Origin: Novosphingobium sp.
GTDB taxonomy: Bacteria > Pseudomonadota > Alphaproteobacteria > Sphingomonadales > Sphingomonadaceae
NCBI RefSeq assembly: GCF_039595395.1
Contig: NZ_JBCNLP010000001.1
Span: 744,001 to 808,000 of the forward strand
Direction of reading: 5' to 3'
DNA length: 64,000 nucleotides
Made by a program: the position numbers and the translations under genes. Below the pieces are notes generated by a model. It searched no databases and was not told the origin of the DNA. It saw nothing but the letters and a program-made list of their open reading frames with translations. Shown here in pieces: positions 50,618-57,812 of the stretch (its first letter is position 1; each line of letters begins with the position of its first letter).

Positions 50618-51984
50618 CAGCGGCTCTTGGGGCCACCACGCGGGGCGGAGGGCTTGCGCGGCGCGGCAGGCTTGCCGCCCGCCGGACGGGAGGGGCCGCT
50701 GCGGGGGGCGGAGGCCGGCTTGGCGGCAGCCGCCTTGGGGCCGGTAACGCCTTTGCCCTTGGCGATTTTCACCCCGCCGGGGCGTGCCTTGCCGGGAACC
50801 GCCTTGCGCGGCTTGGCATCGGTGCGGGCGCGACCGGTCTCGGCGCGTCCCCGGCGTTCGCCGCGGCGTTCCTTGCGGTATTGCTTGGCATGGGCCTTGG
50901 CGATCGACTTTTCCTCGTCGCGCGTCAGCTCACCGGTTGGATCGGGGATGAACTCGCCATCGTCCTCGTTGAAGCCAAGCTGGGCCAGGCTGGCCGCGAA
51001 ATGCTCGGGCAGGGGGGCCGTCACATCCAGCGGGGTGCCGTCCGGGTGGTCGATGATGATGCGGCGGGCGTGCAGATGCATCTTGCGGCTGATGCTGCCC
51101 GAGAGGAACGCATCCTTACCGCCATATTTGCCGTCGCCCACGATGGGGTGGCCGATGGCGGCCAGATGCACGCGAAGCTGATGGGTGCGCCCCGTCAGCG
51201 GTTGCAGTTCCATCCAGCAGGCGCTGTTGCCCGCGCGGTCGATCACGCGGTAGCGGCTCTTGGAGGGCTGACCCTGTTCGGAATGGTCGACCATCATCTT
51301 CTCGCCGCCGGTGCCCGGCTGCTTGGCGAGCGGCAGGTCGATCAGGCCCTCGTCGATGCTGGGCACGCCGATCACCAGCGCCCAATAGATCTTGGTGGCC
51401 TGACGCGAGGAAAAGCGCCGCGAGAAATAGGCCGCGCTGCCCGGCGTGGCGGCGACCAGCAGCGCGCCGCTGGTGTCCTTGTCGAGACGATGGACCAGAC
51501 GCGGACGCGGGGCGTTTTTGTTGTCCCCATACCCGCCCCCAGCATAGGCATCGAGCAGCCCATCGACATGCTCGAAGGTGCCGCTGCCGCCCTGCGTGGC
51601 CAGACCCGGCGGCTTGTTGATGACGATGGCGCTGGGATCGCGATGCAGCACGATGCGGTCGGCCATCTCGAGCTGGGCATCGGTCAGCGGCTTGCGGGCT
51701 TTCGCGCCCTTGCCGGTGCCTGCGCCGGGGGCATGGGTGTCGCCCGGCGGCACGCGCAGCACCTGCCCGGTGGTCAGGCGGTCTTCGGGCGCGCTGCGCT
51801 TGCCGTCCACGCGGATCTGCCCGGTGCGCGCCCAGCGGCTGATGGTGGCAAAGCCCACCTGCGGCAGATGGCGCTTGAACCAGCGGTCCAGGCGAATGTC
51901 ATTGTCATCGGGCCCCACGGTGAATTGGCGCACGGTGTCGGCGCTCTGGTGCTGGCGGGGCGTTTTCGTATTATCCTTGGTCAT
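50617..51984 (-). CDS. RluA/RluC-family pseudouridine synthase with long basic tail
   Basis: 455 residues. An S4 domain (IRLDRWFKRHLPQVGFATISRWARTGQIRVDG) is followed by the catalytic domain with RLVHRLDKDTSGALLVAA (catalytic Asp) and LTGRTHQLRVHLAAIGHPIVGD. From about residue 355 the chain becomes basic and low-complexity (KQYRKERRGERRGRAE..., then Lys/Ala/Pro/Gly repeats) for about 100 residues. The family is usually 300-330 residues. It modifies a 23S rRNA uridine. First gene of the operon; its stop shares a base with the next start. Confidence 0.9.
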   Translation of the reverse strand: MTKDNTKTPRQHQSADTVRQFTVGPDDNDIRLDRWFKRHLPQVGFATISRWARTGQIRVDGKRSAPEDRLTTGQVLRVPPGDTHAPGAGTGKGAKARKPLTDAQLEMADRIVLHRDPSAIVINKPPGLATQGGSGTFEHVDGLLDAYAGGGYGDNKNAPRPRLVHRLDKDTSGALLVAATPGSAAYFSRRFSSRQATKIYWALVIGVPSIDEGLIDLPLAKQPGTGGEKMMVDHSEQGQPSKSRYRVIDRAGNSACWMELQPLTGRTHQLRVHLAAIGHPIVGDGKYGGKDAFLSGSISRKMHLHARRIIIDHPDGTPLDVTAPLPEHFAASLAQLGFNEDDGEFIPDPTGELTRDEEKSIAKAHAKQYRKERRGERRGRAETGRARTDAKPRKAVPGKARPGGVKIAKGKGVTGPKAAAAKPASAPRSGPSRPAGGKPAAPRKPSAPRGGPKSR

Positions 51985-52308
51985 GTTGGCCCCGTTAGCC
52001 TAAGGAGCGCCCGAGGAACAGCCCGCACAAGCTCGCACAGGGCGCGCGGGGTGTTGTCTGTGTGCGGGATGCGGGCTGCTGGTCGTGAAACTGTCACTGC
52101 CGGGGTGCAGAAGTGGCATTTCGCACGAGGGAATGGCTGCCAAGGCTTGCCTTCTGAGTGCGACTCTGGTAGCGGCGCCGCAATTCCGGTCGTTCCCCTC
52201 GGGAATCGGCCTGTCCGTGTGTTTTGAAATCCTTCAGGTGCTCCCCCGCTTTTTTGATCTGCGGATCGGTGGGGTTCTCGCCATGATGATCGTGAGGTTG
52301 TTCTTTTT
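51985..52308. other. 324-bp divergent region and rpsU leader
   Basis: Nothing coding is visible between the pseudouridine synthase start and rpsU. It must hold both promoters. An inverted pair near 52187-52205 (TCGTTCCCCT/CGGGAATCGG type) could fold in the rpsU leader. The rpsU RBS is weak (TGAGG). No known RNA family was recognised. Confidence 0.35.
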
Positions 52309-52515
52309 ATGCAGATTCTCGTCCGCGATAACAATGTCGATCAAGCCCTCCGCGCGCTCAAGAAGAAGCTGCAGCGCGAAGGCGTGTATCGCGAGATGAA
52401 GCTGCGTCGTCACTTTGAGAAGCCCTCGGAAAAGCGCGCCCGCGAAAAGGCCGCTGCCGTGCGCCGCGCCCGCAAGCTGGAGCGCAAGCGCCAGGAGCGT
52501 GACGGCGTCAAGTAA
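52309..52515 (+). CDS. rpsU: 30S ribosomal protein S21
   Basis: 68 residues, highly basic, starting MQILVRDNNVDQALRALKKKLQREG. FREMK-type helix (VYREMKLRRHFEKPSEKRAREKAAAVRRARK) matches bS21. It binds the 3' end of 16S rRNA and helps start initiation. A stable hairpin follows 9 nt after the stop. Here it is not linked to dnaG and rpoD as in enterobacteria. Confidence 0.96.
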   Translation: MQILVRDNNVDQALRALKKKLQREGVYREMKLRRHFEKPSEKRAREKAAAVRRARKLERKRQERDGVK

Positions 52516-52524
52516 GACTGGGTT

Positions 52525-52546
52525 GGCAGGCTGGAAGCAGCCTGCC
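52525..52546 (+). terminator. Hairpin after rpsU
   Basis: GGCAGGCT-GGAAGC-AGCCTGCC, a perfect 8-bp stem with a 6-nt loop, just past the rpsU stop. The T run is poor (TGATCCATCTTCGCTTTT), so termination may be partial. Confidence 0.65.
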
Positions 52547-52814
52547 TGATCCATCTTCGCTTTTGCGACATCAGGGGCCCGTGGCTTCCTTGCCGATTCG
52601 GAAGATCTTTCCGGAAAAGCGATGAAGCTGACGGGCCTTTGGCGTATCTGCGCCCCGTATCGACCATAGTGGCGATCACAAAAGCTGGTCCCGATTCTTT
52701 GGTGCCATAGGCAGCCTGCGGGGCTTGCTCCTTCGGGCGGCTTGAGCCATGAGGAGCGGCGAAATTTCTCGCGCGTGGCGCTTTGCTGCCCGCGCACCAG
52801 ATCAGGATGGCACG

Positions 52815-53384
52815 ATGACCGAGATCACCCGCGTTCCCCTCCAGCCGCTGGCCAAGGGATCGAAGACCAAGCTGTGGCTGGCCGCTTTCGTGGCTGTCGC
52901 GCTGGGCGGCGGCGTGGCGGCGGCGGTGCGCCCCCAACTGGTCGATGTGCAGACGCTGCGCGCGGGTGCGGGTACCAACCCGACTCCGGCTGACGTCATC
53001 CTCATCAACTATGTCGGCAAGCTGTCGAACGGCACGGTCTTCGATCAAGCGCAGCGCGTGCCAGCCCAGATGCAGGGCGTGATTCCCGGCTTCGCCAAGG
53101 CGCTGGCCCAGACTCAGGCGGGCGGCAAGTATCTCGTCCATATCCCTGCCAAGCTGGCTTACGGCGACCATGCGCAGGGCCCGATCCCGGCGAACAGCGA
53201 CCTGACCTTCGAGATCGAGGTGCTGCAATTCGCCAACCGTGCCGAGCTGGAAGCCCAGCAGCGCATGATGGAGCAGATCATGCGCCAGCAGGCGGCGGGC
53301 AAGGGCGCGCAGGGCGCTCCCCAAGGCGCGCCGCAAGGTCCTGACGCTGGCGCCCCTGCCGGTCCGGACGGCGCTCCGCAGTAA
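52815..53384 (+). CDS. FKBP-type peptidyl-prolyl isomerase, membrane-anchored
   Basis: 189 residues from ATG 52815. An N-terminal membrane helix (LWLAAFVAVALGGGVAAAV, about 20-38) anchors it to the inner membrane. The FKBP domain (about 58-140) shows VILINYVGKLSNGTVFDQA, VIPGFAKALAQTQAGGKYLVHIPAKLAYG and PANSDLTFEIEVL. The tail is Gln/Gly/Ala/Pro-rich with repeated GAPQG. It assists folding of exported proteins. Some aromatic active-site residues of canonical FKBPs are replaced, so activity may be low. An intrinsic terminator follows. Confidence 0.9.
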   Translation: MTEITRVPLQPLAKGSKTKLWLAAFVAVALGGGVAAAVRPQLVDVQTLRAGAGTNPTPADVILINYVGKLSNGTVFDQAQRVPAQMQGVIPGFAKALAQTQAGGKYLVHIPAKLAYGDHAQGPIPANSDLTFEIEVLQFANRAELEAQQRMMEQIMRQQAAGKGAQGAPQGAPQGPDAGAPAGPDGAPQ

Positions 53385-53488
53385 GTTTTGCCGGGCTATA
53401 TCCGCTGCGCATTGTTTGATTGAGGCGCGGTTTCCGCGCTTCGCTTGAAGAGGCGCTTGCGGGGTGCTAGCCACGATGCAGATTTGCG

Positions 53489-53513
53489 AAGGCCGGGTCC
53501 ATGGCCCGGCCTT
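53489..53513 (+). terminator. Terminator between the FKBP gene and gatC
   Basis: AAGGCCGGG-TCCATGG-CCCGGCCTT is a 9-bp stem followed by CTGTTTGTT. It separates the FKBP gene from the gatCAB operon, whose first start is 23 bp later. Confidence 0.75.
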
Positions 53514-53535
53514 CTGTTTGTTAAAGGTTTGATCT

Positions 53536-53838
53536 ATGTCGGTTGATACCGCGACCGTGGCGAAAATCGCCTCGCTGGCCCGCATCAAGGTGACTCCGGG
53601 CGATCTGGAGGCCATGGTGCCCGAACTGAACGGCATCCTCGATTGGGTCGAGCAATTGGGCGAGGTCGATGTCACCGGCGTCGAGCCGATGACCGCCGTC
53701 ATCCCCAACCATCTGCGCCTGCGCGAAGACATTGTGAACGCCGATCCGCTGACCGGCGGCGGGATTCGCGATGCGGTGCTGGCCAATGCGCCGGCTGCCG
53801 AACATGGCTTCTTTGGCGTGCCCAAGGTGATCGAATAA
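53536..53838 (+). CDS. gatC: Asp/Glu-tRNA amidotransferase subunit C
   Basis: 100 residues (MSVDTATVAKIASLARIKVTPGD). It is a small helical subunit that wraps around GatA, with the conserved N-terminal V-x-x-I-A-x-L-A-R-I and the C-terminal LREDIVNADPL. It belongs to the GatCAB complex, which amidates mischarged Glu-tRNA-Gln and Asp-tRNA-Asn. The gatA start overlaps its stop (TAATG). Confidence 0.94.
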   Translation: MSVDTATVAKIASLARIKVTPGDLEAMVPELNGILDWVEQLGEVDVTGVEPMTAVIPNHLRLREDIVNADPLTGGGIRDAVLANAPAAEHGFFGVPKVIE

Positions 53839-55319
53839 TGACCAATCTGACCGATCTGACGCTCACCGGCATCCGCGATGGCGTGGCCGGTGGCGATTTC
53901 ACCGCGACCGAAGTCGCCACGGCCTTCAACGGTGCCGTGGCCGAGGCGCAGGAGGCTTTGAACGCCTTTATCGTCACCACGCCGCAGGCGGCGCTGGATG
54001 CCGCCGCCAAGGTCGATGCCGACCGCGCCGCTGGCAAGCCGCTGGGCAAGCTGGCGGGCGTGCCCATCGGCATGAAGGATCTGTTCGCCACCAAGGGCGT
54101 GCAGACGACCGCCGCCTCGAAGATCCTCGAAGGCTTCAAGCCCGAGTATGAATCGACCGTCTCGCAGAAGCTGTGGGATGCGGGCGCGGGCCTGCTGGGC
54201 AAGCTGAACCTCGACCAGTTCGCGATGGGCTCGTCCAACGAGAGCAGCGCCTATGGCAAGGTGACCTCGCCCTGGCGCCGCCCGAATGACACTTCGGCTC
54301 TGGCCCCCGGTGGTTCCTCGGGCGGGTCTTCGGCGGCTGTGGCGGCGCGCATCGTGCCTGCCGCGACCGGCACTGACACCGGGGGTTCGATCCGTCAGCC
54401 TGCGGCCTTCACCGGCATTTCGGGCATCAAGCCGACCTATGGTCGTTGCTCGCGCTGGGGCATCGTGGCCTTTGCCTCCTCGCTCGATCAGGCCGGGCCG
54501 ATGGCGCATACGGTGCAGGATTGCGCCGTGATGCTCGAAGCCATGGCTGGTTTCGACGCCAAGGATGCCACCAGCCTCGATCTGCCGGTTCCGAACTGGG
54601 AAGCGGCTCTGTCGGGCGATCTGAAGGGCAAGAAGGTTGGTATTCCGCGCGAATATCGTCTGGAAGGCCTGAATGCCGAAGTCGCCAAGAGCTGGGACGA
54701 AGGCATCGCCTGGCTGAAGGATGCCGGGGCCGAGGTGGTGGACATCTCGCTGCCGCATTCCAAATACGCTCTGGCGACCTATTACATCATCGCGCCTGCC
54801 GAGGCCTCGTCGAACCTCGCGCGCTATGATGGCGTGCGTTACGGCCTGCGCGACCTGCCCGATGGTGCCAACCTTCAGGAGATGTACGCCGCCACCCGCG
54901 CCGCCGGTTTCGGTGACGAGGTCAAGCGCCGCATCCTGATCGGCACCTATGTGCTCTCGGCGGGCTTTTACGATGCCTATTACACGCAGGCGCAGAAGGT
55001 CCGCACGCTGATCGCGCGCGATTTCGAGGAAGCCTTCAAGCAGGTCGATGTGATCCTGGCCCCCACCGCGCCGACCTCGGCCTTCGCGCTGGGTGAGAAG
55101 ACCAATCCGCTCGATATGTATCTGGGCGATGTGTTCTCGGTGCCGGCCTCGCTGGCTGGGCTGCCCGCGATGAGCGTGCCTGCCGGGCTGGATTCTCAGG
55201 GGCTGCCGCTGGGGCTGCAGATCATCGGGCGTCCCTTCGATGAGCAGGGCGTGCTGAACGCCGGTCTGGCGATCGAGCAGCGCGCTGGTTTCAGCGCCAA
55301 GCCGGAAAAGTGGTGGTAA
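53838..55319 (+). CDS. gatA: Asp/Glu-tRNA amidotransferase subunit A
   Basis: 493 residues from ATG 53838. It is an amidase-signature enzyme with the Ser-cisSer-Lys triad: Lys in GVPIGMKDLFATKG and the Ser residues in GGSSGGSSAAVAARIVPAATGTDTGGSIRQPA. It hydrolyses glutamine and passes ammonia to GatB. The gatB start is 1 nt downstream of its stop. Confidence 0.96.
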   Translation: MTNLTDLTLTGIRDGVAGGDFTATEVATAFNGAVAEAQEALNAFIVTTPQAALDAAAKVDADRAAGKPLGKLAGVPIGMKDLFATKGVQTTAASKILEGFKPEYESTVSQKLWDAGAGLLGKLNLDQFAMGSSNESSAYGKVTSPWRRPNDTSALAPGGSSGGSSAAVAARIVPAATGTDTGGSIRQPAAFTGISGIKPTYGRCSRWGIVAFASSLDQAGPMAHTVQDCAVMLEAMAGFDAKDATSLDLPVPNWEAALSGDLKGKKVGIPREYRLEGLNAEVAKSWDEGIAWLKDAGAEVVDISLPHSKYALATYYIIAPAEASSNLARYDGVRYGLRDLPDGANLQEMYAATRAAGFGDEVKRRILIGTYVLSAGFYDAYYTQAQKVRTLIARDFEEAFKQVDVILAPTAPTSAFALGEKTNPLDMYLGDVFSVPASLAGLPAMSVPAGLDSQGLPLGLQIIGRPFDEQGVLNAGLAIEQRAGFSAKPEKWW

Positions 55320-55320
55320 G

Positions 55321-56817
55321 ATGAGCGACTATCGTATTCAGGGCGCAACGGGCGAATGGGAGGTCGTGATCGGCCTTGAGGTCCATGCGCAGGTCACCTC
55401 CAACGCCAAGCTGTTCTCCGGCTCGGCCACGGCTTTCGGTGCCGAGCCCAACTCGCAGGTCTCGCTGATCGATGCGGCCATGCCCGGCATGCTGCCCGTG
55501 CCCAATATGGAGTGCATCCGCCAGGCGGTGCGCACCGGCATCGCCATCGGCGCGCAGATCAACAAGTGGAGCCGGTTCGACCGCAAGAACTACTTCTACG
55601 CCGATCTGCCGCAGGGCTATCAGATCAGCCAGCTCTACCACCCCATCGTGGGCGAGGGCGAGATCGAGATCACGCTGGATGAGAAGAACCCCGAGACCTC
55701 GAAGAAGGTGATCGGCGTCGAGCGCATCCATGTCGAGCAGGATGCGGGCAAGCTGATGCATGATCAGCACCCGACGATGTCCTATGTCGATTTGAATCGC
55801 TCGGGCGTGGCGCTGATGGAGATCGTCAGCCGCCCCGATATGCGTTCGCCCGCCGAGGCTGGCGCTTACCTGAGCAAGCTGCGTTCGATCCTGCGCTATG
55901 TCGGCTCGTGCGATGGCAATATGGATCAGGGCTCGATGCGTGCCGACGTCAACGTCTCGGTGCGCCGCCCCGGCGATGAGTTCGGCACGCGCACCGAGAC
56001 GAAGAACGTCAATTCGGTGCGCTTCGTGATGGCCGTGGTGGAATCGGAAGCCAAGCGTCAGGTCGCCCTCATCGAGGACGGCGGCAAGGTGGTGCAGGAA
56101 ACGCGCCTCTACGACCCGGACCGCAATGAAACGCGGAGCATGCGCAGCAAGGAAGACGCGCATGATTACCGCTATTTCCCCGATCCCGATCTGCTGCCGC
56201 TGGTGCTGGACGATGCCTTCGTGGAGGAGGCCCGCGCCTCGCTCCCCGAACTGCCCGACGCCAAGCGCGCGCGTTACGAAGGCGCTCTGGGCCTGACGGC
56301 CTATGCCGCCGGCGTGCTGACCGCCGAGGTCGACACCGCCCGCTGGTTCGAGGCGCTGCTGGCCGCCACCGCCACCGCCCAGAACAAGCCCGAGGGCGAG
56401 GTGGCCAAACAGGCCTCCAACTGGCTGCTCTCGGAGTTCTTCGGGGCGCTGAACAAGCTGGGCAAGGATCTGGCCTCCAGCCCGATCGATGCCGAAAAGG
56501 CGGGCCAACTGCTGGCGCTGGTCGGCAATGGCACGATTTCGGGCTCGATCGCCAAGCAGGTGCTCGAAAAGATGCTGGAGACCGGCGACGATGCCGCCAC
56601 CATCGTCGAGCGCGAGGGCCTCAAGCAGACCAGCGACACCGGCGCCATCGAGGCGGCTGTGGCCACCATCATGGCCAACAATGCCGACAAGGTGGAGCAG
56701 TACAAGGCCGGCAAGGAAGCGCTTTTCGGCTTCTTCGTGGGCCAGACGATGAAGGCGATGGCGGGCAAGGCCAATCCGCAGATCGTCAATGAACTGGTGA
56801 AGAAGGCTCTGGCCTGA
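55321..56817 (+). CDS. gatB: Asp/Glu-tRNA amidotransferase subunit B
   Basis: 498 residues. The N-terminal kinase-like domain has VIGLEVHAQVTSNAKLFSG, YFYADLPQGYQISQ, RIHVEQDAGK and YVDLNRSGVALMEIVSRPD; the C-terminal YqeY/tail domain binds tRNA (GTISGSIAKQVLEKMLETGDD, NPQIVNELVKKAL). It phosphorylates the misacylated amino acid and transfers the ammonia. A hairpin at 56834-56867 follows. Confidence 0.96.
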   Translation: MSDYRIQGATGEWEVVIGLEVHAQVTSNAKLFSGSATAFGAEPNSQVSLIDAAMPGMLPVPNMECIRQAVRTGIAIGAQINKWSRFDRKNYFYADLPQGYQISQLYHPIVGEGEIEITLDEKNPETSKKVIGVERIHVEQDAGKLMHDQHPTMSYVDLNRSGVALMEIVSRPDMRSPAEAGAYLSKLRSILRYVGSCDGNMDQGSMRADVNVSVRRPGDEFGTRTETKNVNSVRFVMAVVESEAKRQVALIEDGGKVVQETRLYDPDRNETRSMRSKEDAHDYRYFPDPDLLPLVLDDAFVEEARASLPELPDAKRARYEGALGLTAYAAGVLTAEVDTARWFEALLAATATAQNKPEGEVAKQASNWLLSEFFGALNKLGKDLASSPIDAEKAGQLLALVGNGTISGSIAKQVLEKMLETGDDAATIVEREGLKQTSDTGAIEAAVATIMANNADKVEQYKAGKEALFGFFVGQTMKAMAGKANPQIVNELVKKALA

Positions 56818-56833
56818 ACCACTTAACCGCGAT

Positions 56834-56867
56834 AGCCTGCCTGCCGTAGCGATACGGGGGGCAGGCT
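56834..56867 (+). terminator. Hairpin between gatB and the next gene
   Basis: AGCCTGCC and GGCAGGCT form an 8-bp stem with an 18-nt loop directly before the GTG start at 56868. With no T run it may be an attenuator-like or translation-affecting structure rather than a terminator. Confidence 0.45.
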
Positions 56868-57788
56868 GTGTCAAAGCGGGTTGGGCGGGGGTTGTCGTGG
56901 CGTCTTGCGATGATGGCGGCTGTGCTGCCCGCCGCCGCTTCCGCGCAAACTTTCGACAATGACGCCGTGATTGCCCTGCACCGCGCCGGACTGGGCGACG
57001 GGCCGGTGATCGCCAAGATCCATGCGCTGCCCTGCCATTACGACACATCGACAGCAGCCATGGTCGGTCTGAAAAAGGCTGGGCTCTCCGACGATGTGAT
57101 CGTTGCCATGGTGGAAAGCTGTGCCGGGAGCCGCTCGGCAGGGGAGTATTTTTCAGAAGGCCCCGCTGTCCGCACCACCGCTGCCCCGCAAGCACGCCCT
57201 GCCGCCGGGGGCATGTTCGCCTCCACCCGTCCCACAACGGCGCCCTCGCGCCAGCCCGAGGGCATCTATTGGTCCGGCGATGAGGTTCATGGTCTGACCC
57301 TGCTGCGCCCCACCGGGCAGACGGCGGTGAAACTGGTGGGCAATGGCTCGATTCTTTTCCCGCATATGGCCAAGCTGATCGTGCCGCGCGCGACCGCGCA
57401 GATGGTGATTGCCGCCCCGCGCCCCGCCTTTCGCTTCTATTTCAACCCGCAGGACAATCGCGTCAGCGAATTTGGCGGCGTGGGCGGCACGGCGGCGCAA
57501 TCGCCCAATGAGTTCAGCCTGGTCCATTTTCGGCAGGATGGCGCCACGCGGCAGATGACCATCGGGCGGGTGGCGCCCTATGTCAGCGTGACCGGCATCG
57601 ATCCCAAAAATACGCTGCCCTTCGGCATGACCGACCTTGGCGACGGCATCTTCAGCGTCGAATTGCCGGGCGATCTGCCGCCGGGCGAATATGGCTTTGT
57701 GCTGATCGGCGAATCCCAGCGCTCGAAGCAGAGCGTCTATCGCGTCTATGATTTCACCATCACGGGAGCTGCTGCCGGGGCGCATTAA
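56868..57788 (+). CDS. Exported protein of unknown function
   Basis: 306 residues from GTG 56868. A signal peptide (LSWRLAMMAAVLPAAASAQ) ends near residue 26. Residues about 30-83 carry a motif common in bacterial exported proteins: NDAVIALHRAGLGDGPVIAKIHALPCHYDTSTAAMVGLKKAGLSDDVIVAMV. After a Pro/Ala-rich linker, residues about 130-300 form a beta-rich domain (LTLLRPTGQTAVKLVGNG...FRFYFN...GEYGFVLIGESQRS). No enzyme motif is visible. It starts right at a hairpin, suggesting transcription from gatCAB with partial read-through. Confidence 0.7.
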   Translation: MSKRVGRGLSWRLAMMAAVLPAAASAQTFDNDAVIALHRAGLGDGPVIAKIHALPCHYDTSTAAMVGLKKAGLSDDVIVAMVESCAGSRSAGEYFSEGPAVRTTAAPQARPAAGGMFASTRPTTAPSRQPEGIYWSGDEVHGLTLLRPTGQTAVKLVGNGSILFPHMAKLIVPRATAQMVIAAPRPAFRFYFNPQDNRVSEFGGVGGTAAQSPNEFSLVHFRQDGATRQMTIGRVAPYVSVTGIDPKNTLPFGMTDLGDGIFSVELPGDLPPGEYGFVLIGESQRSKQSVYRVYDFTITGAAAGAH

Positions 57789-57812
57789 GGCACCCCGGCA
57801 GGCCATAGACGC

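Noticed and set aside
52410..54758. A 782-codon minus-strand frame spanning rpsU, FKBP, gatC and gatA
   Set aside because: It is antisense to four conserved genes with no recognisable motif of its own.
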